This document shows, in pieces, positions 1 through 5,498 of a DNA stretch of 6,103 nucleotides (its first letter is position 1; every line of letters begins with the position of its first letter). Where the stretch lies: NCBI GenBank assembly GCA_019245255.1, contig JAFARV010000992.1, positions 1 to 6,103 on the forward strand. Direction: 5' to 3'. The stretch is from Acidobacteriaceae bacterium (GTDB taxonomy: Bacteria; Acidobacteriota; Terriglobia; Bryobacterales; Bryobacteraceae). Below the pieces are notes generated by a model. The model saw only the letters and a program-made list of their open reading frames with translations. It ran no database searches and was not told the origin of the DNA. The position numbers and the translations under genes are program-made.

Positions 1-1992
1 GGTGGCCCGCAAGCCGCGATTCTCAGCCACTCGCTCTGGCAACGCACATTTGCAAGCGATCCCGCGATTGTTGGAAAGCCAATCAGTCTGCGAGGTGAAC
101 CTTACACCGTCATCGGTGTTATGCCCCCGGCCTTCCGAACAGACCAGCAGGCGGATCTGTGGACTCCGCTGCGGCCGTCCCGGAACGGAGAGGGAAGCGG
201 CACCAACTATGGGGTGATCGCACGGCTGAAGCCGGGCATAACGTGGGCCGCCGCCCAGGCAAAGGTCCAGGCGCTAAGCAGAACATTGCGTCCTGCGGGG
301 TTCCCCAAAGAGGTCGTCTTCGAAGAGCGGCTTGGTCCGTTGAAAGACATTGCCCAAGACACACGCAAGCAGATCCTGCTCACTTGGAGCGGAGTTTTGC
401 TCGTCCTTGTGATCGGATCGGCAAACGTCGCGGCGCTGCTGATTGCCCGCGCACAGGCACGCAGGCGCGAGGTTGCGGTCAGACTCGCCATTGGCGCAAG
501 ACGCGGTGCAATCGTTCGCCAATTGCTTATTGAGAGTCTGTTGCTCGGCGTCACCGGCGCGGTCGCGGGAGTGGCGCTCGGATACGTGGCGCTTGAAGCG
601 CTGAAGAGATTGGGCGCGGAACAGTTTCAGCTCTGGTACCCGATCGCGCTCGACTTGCGCGTTTTCACTGCGATGCTCGTTCTGGCTTTACTCGTGAGTA
701 TCGCTTCGGGTCTGCTCCCAGCCGCTGCCGCCATGCGCGTCGACAGTCGTTCGGTGCTGGTCGAAAACGACCGCTCTTCTGCCGGATCCAGGCGGAATCT
801 GCTCGGCGCCTCGCTGGTTGTTTGCGAAGTTGCGCTGAGCTTGGTGATGTTGGTGAGCGCGGGCCTGCTGGTCCGCACGCTGCTGTTTCTCGACCGGCAG
901 GATCCTGGGTTCGTTCCGCAAAATTTGCTGACAGCCCAGACCTCTTTGCAGGACGCCCGGTACCAGACCCATACAGCAGTTGCCGCCTTGTTTGATCGCG
1001 GGCTTGAACAGATAAGGCGAATTCCGGAAGTCGAGGCCGCGGGTGTGGCGTTGACTCTACCCTTTGAGCGTCCCTTGAATGACGGATTTCGCGTACTCGA
1101 CGGTCCTCACAGCGGGCAGGGCTTTTCAGAAGTTGTGTACGCCACGCCTGGGTATTTAGAAACTGTGAGAATTCCTTTACTACGGGGCAGGACGTTTCGG
1201 CCCAGTGACAAAGATTCCTCGCAGAGCGTTGTCATCGTCAGTGCATCCTTCGCCCGCAAGTTCTTCGGAGACCCCAACGCGCTTGGACGGCACTTGCAGC
1301 TCGGCAAATCCGTTGCAGAGGTCGTTGGAGTCATCGCCGATGTCCAACAACACAGCGGGCTCGACTCTGGTCCACCGGTCTCTGTCACTCCGACTCTGTA
1401 TGTTCCAGTTACCCAGGCTGGCGACGAGTGGCTTGGTGTCGTTCATACCTGGTTTTCGCCGAGCTGGGTCGTACGTGCCCGGGGAGAAACCGGCGCCCTT
1501 GCCCGCCAAATGCAAAACGCACTTCGTTCGGTCGATCCGCGTCTGCCCATGTCGCACTTCTACAGCATGGAATACCTTCGAAACGATGCCTTACGGGAGC
1601 AGCGCTACCATGCCGTCCTCTTTTCCTCGTTATCCGGACTCGGGTTGTTTCTTGCGGTAGTGGGTCTCTACGGAATCATGAAGCAATCCGTCACACAGCG
1701 GACACGCGAAATGGGAATCCGCATGGCCTTGGGTGCAACGCTCCGGCAGGCTCTGAATGCCGCCACTCGTCCCGGAGTTCGCTACCTGGTCACGGGTCTG
1801 GCCCTTGGGTGCCTCTTGTCGGCGGCCTGCGTGCAACTCCTCAAGCAAATGCTCTGGGGTGTCCAGCCCCTCGACCCCCGAACGTTTGCGGTCATGGCTT
1901 TGTTTTTAGCGGTCTGCGGACTGGCCGCGACCTTGATTTCGGCGCTGCAGATTGTCCACCTGGACCCTGCCCAAACTCTCCGCCAGGAATAG
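1..1992 (+). CDS. ADOP-like MacB/FtsX-family ABC transporter permease (5' end missing)
   Basis: This is an inner-membrane permease of the MacB/FtsX type, seen as 663 residues ending at TAG 1990-1992. The frame is open from base 1, so the first ATG at 121 is internal: the 40 codons before it read as the end of a MacB periplasmic core domain (ILSHSLWQRTF, VGKPISLRGEPYTVIGV). In window residue numbers, membrane segments lie near 125-150, 178-200, 220-242, 266-292, 537-560, 592-612 and 625-650. The FtsX-type signature REVAVRLAIGAR (about 156-167) recurs as REMGIRMALGAT (about 569-580). The periplasmic fold also recurs: SASFARKFFGDPNALGRHLQLG with VVGVIADV near 414-448 mirrors the opening residues. 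This two-copy layout is that of the ADOP family, which carries no ATPase domain and is usually about 800 residues long, so roughly 140 residues lie outside the window. The substrate cannot be read from sequence; the family is often linked to macrolide or peptide export. The family call is strong, the ADOP label inferred. Confidence 0.93.
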   Translation, partial: GGPQAAILSHSLWQRTFASDPAIVGKPISLRGEPYTVIGVMPPAFRTDQQADLWTPLRPSRNGEGSGTNYGVIARLKPGITWAAAQAKVQALSRTLRPAGFPKEVVFEERLGPLKDIAQDTRKQILLTWSGVLLVLVIGSANVAALLIARAQARRREVAVRLAIGARRGAIVRQLLIESLLLGVTGAVAGVALGYVALEALKRLGAEQFQLWYPIALDLRVFTAMLVLALLVSIASGLLPAAAAMRVDSRSVLVENDRSSAGSRRNLLGASLVVCEVALSLVMLVSAGLLVRTLLFLDRQDPGFVPQNLLTAQTSLQDARYQTHTAVAALFDRGLEQIRRIPEVEAAGVALTLPFERPLNDGFRVLDGPHSGQGFSEVVYATPGYLETVRIPLLRGRTFRPSDKDSSQSVVIVSASFARKFFGDPNALGRHLQLGKSVAEVVGVIADVQQHSGLDSGPPVSVTPTLYVPVTQAGDEWLGVVHTWFSPSWVVRARGETGALARQMQNALRSVDPRLPMSHFYSMEYLRNDALREQRYHAVLFSSLSGLGLFLAVVGLYGIMKQSVTQRTREMGIRMALGATLRQALNAATRPGVRYLVTGLALGCLLSAACVQLLKQMLWGVQPLDPRTFAVMALFLAVCGLAATLISALQIVHLDPAQTLRQE

Positions 1993-1993
1993 C

Positions 1994-2007
1994 CCGGCAG
2001 CAGCCGG
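1994..2007 (+). terminator. Small GC hairpin after the permease stop, weak terminator candidate
   Basis: CCGGC and GCCGG pair perfectly around an AGCA loop, starting two bases after the permease stop codon. The position suits a transcript end, but the stem is only five pairs and is followed by a C-rich run rather than a T tract. Intrinsic termination is therefore doubtful; it may simply be a 3'-end stabilising hairpin or chance. Confidence 0.2.
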
Positions 2008-2033
2008 TCCCCCCTGCCCTGATACTCTTAGAT

Positions 2034-2095
2034 TTCGTTCGGTATCGCCACCTCGCCCCATCCGACCAATCGCCTGATCCGGAGTTCGTTCGGTA
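2034..2095 (+). repeat. Pair of 11-base direct repeats upstream of maf
   Basis: TTCGTTCGGTA occurs at 2034-2044 and again, identically, at 2085-2095, with starts 51 bases apart (close to five helical turns). Both copies lie in the 127-base spacer between the permease and maf, the second ending 24 bases before the maf start. That position would suit a regulator binding pair, but no known operator is recognised and I see no convincing -35/-10 pair nearby. The same 11 bases also occur inside the GH127 gene at 3394-3404, which weakens a purely local regulatory reading. Confidence 0.4.
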
Positions 2096-2119
2096 ATTCG
2101 GCTCCAACTTGTTGATTCC

Positions 2120-2665
2120 ATGTTGATCCTCGCCTCCGCCTCGCCCCGGCGCCACGAACTGCTGTCGAACGCCGGGATCTTGCACATTGTCCGGCCGGCA
2201 TCGGTCCCGGAAATTCGCGCGCCCGGCGAAAGCCCCGTCGATTTCGTACGCCGGCTCGCCTACGAAAAAGCTCATGCCATCGAGGCCGCTCCGGACGATA
2301 TTGTTCTGGGCGCCGACACAATCGTTTGCGTCGATTCCGAGGTATTTGAGAAACCGTCCAGCCTCGAAGACGCCGAACGCATGCTCAATGCTCTCTCGGG
2401 CCGGGACCACTGGGTCTACACCGGCATTTGCCTTCGTTCCGCACTACGAGTAATCCAGGACGTCGCCGAAACGCGGGTCTCGTTCGTCCAACTTACGACT
2501 GATGAAATTCGGGAGTACACTCAAACCGGGGAGCCGCTGGATAAGGCGGGAGCATATGCGATCCAGGGGCTGGCGTCAAAATTTGTGTCTGGCATTGTGG
2601 GCTGCTATCACAACGTGGTCGGCCTGCCGGTATCGCTGGTCTACACGCACCTGAAAACCTTATGA
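2120..2665 (+). CDS. maf: Maf-family nucleoside triphosphate pyrophosphatase (YhdE-like)
   Basis: This is a cytoplasmic house-cleaning enzyme of the Maf family, which hydrolyses non-canonical or excess nucleoside triphosphates (dTTP, UTP and modified forms in the YhdE branch) to the monophosphate and pyrophosphate. The 181-residue length is normal. All family motifs are present in order: LASASPRRHELL at 4-15 (phosphate-binding Ser/Arg), the AYEKA lysine (K50), LGADTIV at 63-69 with the expected catalytic D66, EKP with K78, LSGR at 92-95, DKAGAYAIQG at 141-150 and YHNVVGLP at 163-170. The DKAGAY-IQG and YH-VVGLP wording resembles E. coli YhdE rather than the m7GTP-specific YceF, so dTTP/UTP specificity is inferred. 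The start at ATG 2120 is fixed by the family N-terminus (MLILASASPRR), although no Shine-Dalgarno sequence precedes it. Its stop overlaps the start of the GH127 gene by four bases, suggesting coupled translation. In some bacteria Maf overexpression affects septum formation; nothing here speaks to that. Confidence 0.96.
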   Translation: MLILASASPRRHELLSNAGILHIVRPASVPEIRAPGESPVDFVRRLAYEKAHAIEAAPDDIVLGADTIVCVDSEVFEKPSSLEDAERMLNALSGRDHWVYTGICLRSALRVIQDVAETRVSFVQLTTDEIREYTQTGEPLDKAGAYAIQGLASKFVSGIVGCYHNVVGLPVSLVYTHLKTL

Positions 2666-4746
2666 AACAAGCAGTTGCGATCTGTGCTGCCGCTGCATCG
2701 GCGTTTCTTTCCGTTCAATGTCGGGCCGCCGGACCGCAGGATTGGGAGCAGCAGGGAATCGTGTACCTGTACCATTCCGTCAATGCCCGCCTGCACACGG
2801 TTCCCATTCAAGCGGTCCATCTCGGGGACGGTTTTTGGACCTCCCGCCGCTCAGTCACAACGGAACGCAGTTTGCCGACGATGCTGCAGTTGCTCGAGGA
2901 ACACGGCGAGATCGACAACTTCCGTCGCCTCTCCGGAAAGAAAAATGTGCCTCGAAAAGGCCCCGTTTACACGGATTCCGATGTTTACAAGTGGATTGAA
3001 GCAGCGTCTTGGGCTATCGCCTCGAACGAGACCTCTGCATCCGACAAACAGAAATTTCGTTCGGAAATCGAGTCTTTGACCGCAGACATCGTCGCTGCCC
3101 AGGAGCCCAGCGGCTATCTGGACACCTATTATCAGGGAGATAAGGCCCACCTGCGATTCACGGAAATGACCCGCTCGCACGAGGGTTATTGTCTGGGACA
3201 CCTGATCCAGGCGGCAATCGCCTACTACCGGGCTACGGGAAGCCGGGCGCTGCTTGATCCCGCGGTCAAATATGCCAGCTTCCTCGTGGATAACTTCGGC
3301 CCCACGAAACGGCCCTTTCTGACCGGGCACCCCGAGTTGGAGATGGCTTTGGTTGAGCTATACCGGACAACCGGAGATGGCCGATACCTGGATTTCGTTC
3401 GGTATGTGTTCAGTGGCGTCGAGCGGGATCGCCTGAAGCTGAAGGATTCCGAAGTCCGGTACATGTTTAGCGGAAAGCCATTCACTTCGCGCACGGAATT
3501 TGAAGGGCACGCGGTCCGGGCGTTATACGCGAGTTCAGGCGCAACCGACTACTTCACTGAGACCGGTGATCCCGCCTACAAAAAGACGATTGATCTGCTT
3601 TGGACCGACTTAACGACCCGGAAAATGTACATCACCGGGGGTGTCGGCTCCCGATCCAACGGCGAAAGTTTTGGTGACCCTTACGAACTGCCCAGCCTGG
3701 AAGCGTATGCCGAAACCTGTGCGGCTGTCGCAAACGTGATGTGGAACTACCGGTTATGGCTTCTGACCGGCGATGCAAGCTATGCGGACGTGCTCGAACG
3801 CGCTCTTTACAACGGAGTCAATTCGGGTATGTCGCTTTCCGGCACGCTCTATTGCTACAGAAACCCATTGGCTTCGAATGGCGAAAGGCTGCGTAATCCC
3901 TGGTATGACACGGATTGTTGCCCGCCGAATGTCGAGCGGCTGTTCGAATCCCTGCCAGGCTATTTCTATGCAACGGGTCGGAGCGGTGTGTACGTAAACC
4001 TCTATCAGAATTCTGACTTGGATTGGCATCTCGAGGATGGAACCGCGCTCAAGCTTTCGCAAAGCACGAATTACCCTTGGAGCGGAGATGTCCATATAGA
4101 TGTCGAACCCGGGCGACCGTCCGATTTCACTGTATTCCTGCGCTGGCCGGCGTGGGCCCCAGCGGCCCAGGTCGAAGTCAACGGGGAAGCCGTGCCCGTC
4201 AACAACCTGCAGCCGGGCTCGTTCATTCCGCTCACCCGGCGGTGGAAGCACGGGGACTCGATCTCCCTGACACTGCCGATGCAGCCCACGGAAATGGTTG
4301 CAAACCCGCGGGTTACTGACGATTACGGCCGCGTCGCGATCGCGCGTGGTCCGCTCGTCTACGCGCTGGAACAAATCGATCAGTCTGGAGCGTCTCTGGC
4401 AGATCTCTTTATCCGGACCAGCGCGTCGCCTGTTGCCGAGGCGAAAAAAGAGCTTCTCGGCGGTGTCACCGTCGTAAAGGTCCAGGGGCTGGCCGCTGAG
4501 AAGCCCGTCGTGCAAGAACCGTTATACCAACCGTTATCGGTAGCGGTCAGTCGCCCGAAGCGTACGCTTACCCTGACCTTAATTCCGTATTACGCGATGG
4601 AAAATCGGGAACCAACGCCAATGGAGGTCTGGATTCCTATTGCTCGATTTGATACTAGTGCGGCTATGACACCCCGATCGGCGACGGAGGGTAGCCCGCG
4701 CGATGCGCATGTCTCTTCTGCCAATCGCACAGTACTCGTCCCTTAG
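2662..4746 (+). CDS. Secreted glycoside hydrolase family 127 (DUF1680) beta-L-arabinofuranosidase-type enzyme
   Basis: The 694-residue product matches GH127/DUF1680, whose characterised members remove beta-L-arabinofuranosyl units with a cysteine nucleophile held by zinc. Residues 1 to about 23 form a signal peptide (MKQAVAICAAAASAFLSVQC, then RAA); C20 does not sit in a proper lipobox, so export to the periplasm or outside by signal peptidase I is likely. The family opening (HLGDGFW at 53-59) leads an all-helical barrel to about residue 435, followed by beta-sandwich material to about 660. Compared with Bifidobacterium HypBA1, E335 (NGESFG) fits acid/base E322, E351 and C353 (ETCAA) fit zinc ligands E338 and C340, and C419-C420 (DCCPPN) fit nucleophile C417 and ligand C418. 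The E335-E351 spacing of 16 is identical, while the stretch from C353 to C419 is 11 residues shorter. Residues about 665-694 look like a low-complexity tail. ATG 2662 overlaps the maf stop as ATGA and has no Shine-Dalgarno sequence, implying coupling. The exact sugar and linkage remain uncertain; GH127 relatives GH142 and GH146 share features. Confidence 0.92.
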   Translation: MKQAVAICAAAASAFLSVQCRAAGPQDWEQQGIVYLYHSVNARLHTVPIQAVHLGDGFWTSRRSVTTERSLPTMLQLLEEHGEIDNFRRLSGKKNVPRKGPVYTDSDVYKWIEAASWAIASNETSASDKQKFRSEIESLTADIVAAQEPSGYLDTYYQGDKAHLRFTEMTRSHEGYCLGHLIQAAIAYYRATGSRALLDPAVKYASFLVDNFGPTKRPFLTGHPELEMALVELYRTTGDGRYLDFVRYVFSGVERDRLKLKDSEVRYMFSGKPFTSRTEFEGHAVRALYASSGATDYFTETGDPAYKKTIDLLWTDLTTRKMYITGGVGSRSNGESFGDPYELPSLEAYAETCAAVANVMWNYRLWLLTGDASYADVLERALYNGVNSGMSLSGTLYCYRNPLASNGERLRNPWYDTDCCPPNVERLFESLPGYFYATGRSGVYVNLYQNSDLDWHLEDGTALKLSQSTNYPWSGDVHIDVEPGRPSDFTVFLRWPAWAPAAQVEVNGEAVPVNNLQPGSFIPLTRRWKHGDSISLTLPMQPTEMVANPRVTDDYGRVAIARGPLVYALEQIDQSGASLADLFIRTSASPVAEAKKELLGGVTVVKVQGLAAEKPVVQEPLYQPLSVAVSRPKRTLTLTLIPYYAMENREPTPMEVWIPIARFDTSAAMTPRSATEGSPRDAHVSSANRTVLVP

Positions 4747-4762
4747 ATGCCGGAGGGCATGC

Positions 4763-4779
4763 TGCGAAACCTTTTCGTA
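4763..4779 (+). other. Short hairpin between the GH127 gene and the polysaccharide operon
   Basis: TGCGAAA and TTTCGTA can pair around a CCT loop (seven pairs including one G-T). A second five-pair stem, ATGCC/GGCAT around GGAG, lies just before it at 4747-4760, directly after the GH127 stop. Together they could mark the end of the maf-GH127 transcript, but no T tract follows either stem (the next T run is at 4806-4811), so Rho-independent termination is not well supported. Confidence 0.3.
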
Positions 4780-4780
4780 G

Positions 4781-4834
4781 GATGTACAATCATCTAAGTA
4801 CTAGCCTTTTTAATATCTTAAGCAACATTAAGCA
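4781..4834 (+). promoter_or_regulatory. A+T-rich leader, probable promoter region of the polysaccharide export operon
   Basis: This stretch is far richer in A and T than the genes on either side, and it precedes the first gene of a new functional unit. TACAAT at 4785-4790 is five of six bases of a -10 consensus, and TAATAT at 4811-4816 is a weaker alternative; neither has a recognisable TTGACA-like -35 at the usual distance. Use of the second would leave an untranslated leader of only about a dozen bases, which would fit the lack of a Shine-Dalgarno sequence before ATG 4835. No sigma-54 GG/GC pattern is seen. The promoter role is inferred from composition and position. Confidence 0.4.
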
Positions 4835-4835
4835 A
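4818..4835 (+). repeat. Tandem TTAAGCAA repeat abutting the exporter start codon
   Basis: TTAAGCAA occurs at 4818-4825 and 4828-4835, exactly 10 bases apart, and the last A of the second copy is the first base of the ATG. A third, shortened copy of the core (TTAAG) follows inside the gene at 4841-4845. The one-turn period and the position over the start region suit a protein-binding or translation-control site, but no known family of operators is recognised. Confidence 0.45.
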
Positions 4836-5485
4836 TGCATTTAAGACATTTCGAGTTCAGGCGCTTGGCGACATTCGCCTTTTTGGCCGCCGCGTCGACG
4901 CTGGTGGTGTTTCCGCAAACCGCCCCGGTTCCAGATAATCAGTCAAACCCCGAAACGAAACAGCCGGCGCGAGTGGTGCCAAGCGTCCCCGGAACTGCCG
5001 CCGCAGTAGACTCGAACGGCTACAAGGTTGAGTCACCGGACATTCTCTACATCAGAGTCTGGCACCAGCCCGACTTCACCGGTGGTTTCAGCGTGCATCC
5101 GGACGGAAAAATCACCATGCCCCTGATTGGCGACCTCCAAGCCGGCGGAAAAACGCCCGCCGAGATCGAAAAGATTGTTAAGGAGGCTCTGACTAAATAC
5201 GTGAAGGAGCCTATTGTGACGGTTACCGTCCAAGATGTCCTAAGCAAAAAGTACTACTTGGACGGCGAATTTAACCGGCCCGGCGAATACGAACTGATCT
5301 CCCCGACCACTGTTCTTGAAGCGATCAGCAAAGCCGGCGGACTGGCAGCATTCGCGAATCCCAAAAAGATTTACGTGCTACGCGGTGACAAGCGCATTCC
5401 GTTCAACTACAAAGATGTGATTCATGGAAAGAACTTGGACCAAAACATACAACTGCAACCCGGGGATCATCTGGTCGTTCCATAA
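4835..5485 (+). CDS. Wza-type polysaccharide biosynthesis/export protein
   Basis: This 216-residue exported protein belongs to the outer-membrane polysaccharide export family (Poly_export plus SLBB), which forms the channel through which capsule or exopolysaccharide leaves the cell. Residues 1 to about 29 read as a signal peptide (basic MHLRHFEFRR, hydrophobic 11-26, PQTA exit), then a Pro/Gln-rich linker to about 60. The Poly_export domain runs from about 63 to 132 (YKVESPDILYIRVW, VHPDGKITMPLIGDL, ending EPIVTVTV). One SLBB ligand-binding domain follows at about 138-216 (YYLDGEFNRPGEYEL, AISKAGGL, LQPGDHLVVP). E. coli Wza is larger (about 380 residues), carries an extra SLBB-type domain and a C-terminal membrane helix, and is lipidated. 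This protein has no cysteine at all, so it cannot be a lipoprotein, and nothing follows the SLBB. The ATG has no Shine-Dalgarno sequence; TTG 4865 would leave an N-terminus without its basic region, so ATG is preferred. A Wzz-type co-polymerase gene follows after 13 bases, supporting the role. Confidence 0.93.
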   Translation: MHLRHFEFRRLATFAFLAAASTLVVFPQTAPVPDNQSNPETKQPARVVPSVPGTAAAVDSNGYKVESPDILYIRVWHQPDFTGGFSVHPDGKITMPLIGDLQAGGKTPAEIEKIVKEALTKYVKEPIVTVTVQDVLSKKYYLDGEFNRPGEYELISPTTVLEAISKAGGLAAFANPKKIYVLRGDKRIPFNYKDVIHGKNLDQNIQLQPGDHLVVP

Positions 5486-5487
5486 CT

Positions 5488-5491
5488 AGGA
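5488..5491 (+). promoter_or_regulatory. Ribosome binding site of the Wzz-type gene
   Basis: AGGA lies in the 13-base gap after the exporter stop, seven bases before ATG 5499. It is the only clear Shine-Dalgarno sequence ahead of any start codon in this window, and it decides the start of the downstream gene over the in-frame ATG at 5532, which has none. Confidence 0.7.
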
Positions 5492-5498
5492 AACACTC

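Noticed and set aside
121..123. ATG 121 as the start of the permease gene.
   Set aside because: The frame stays open to base 1 and the upstream codons encode conserved MacB periplasmic-domain sequence, so this methionine is internal.
1428..2096. A 222-codon open frame overlapping the end of the permease gene and the spacer before maf.
   Set aside because: It lies mostly inside the strongly supported permease frame, has a cysteine/proline/arginine-rich composition typical of a shifted frame in G+C-rich DNA, and resembles no family I know.
1892..2410. A 172-codon open frame on the - strand across the maf start.
   Set aside because: It is opposite conserved maf motifs and the permease end, with no recognisable protein features.
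2662..2730. C20 of the GH127 product as a lipoprotein cysteine.
   Set aside because: The preceding residues (S-V-Q) do not fit a lipobox, while a normal signal peptidase I exit (RAA) follows directly.
3754..4515. A 253-codon open frame on the - strand inside the GH127 gene.
   Set aside because: The + strand frame carries all GH127 motifs here; the antisense frame is rich in Arg and shows no domain or signal.
4517..4537. AACCGTTAT repeated 12 bases apart late in the GH127 gene.
   Set aside because: It lies inside coding sequence (EPLYQPLS) and is explained by similar codons for the repeated Pro-Leu; nothing else supports a function.
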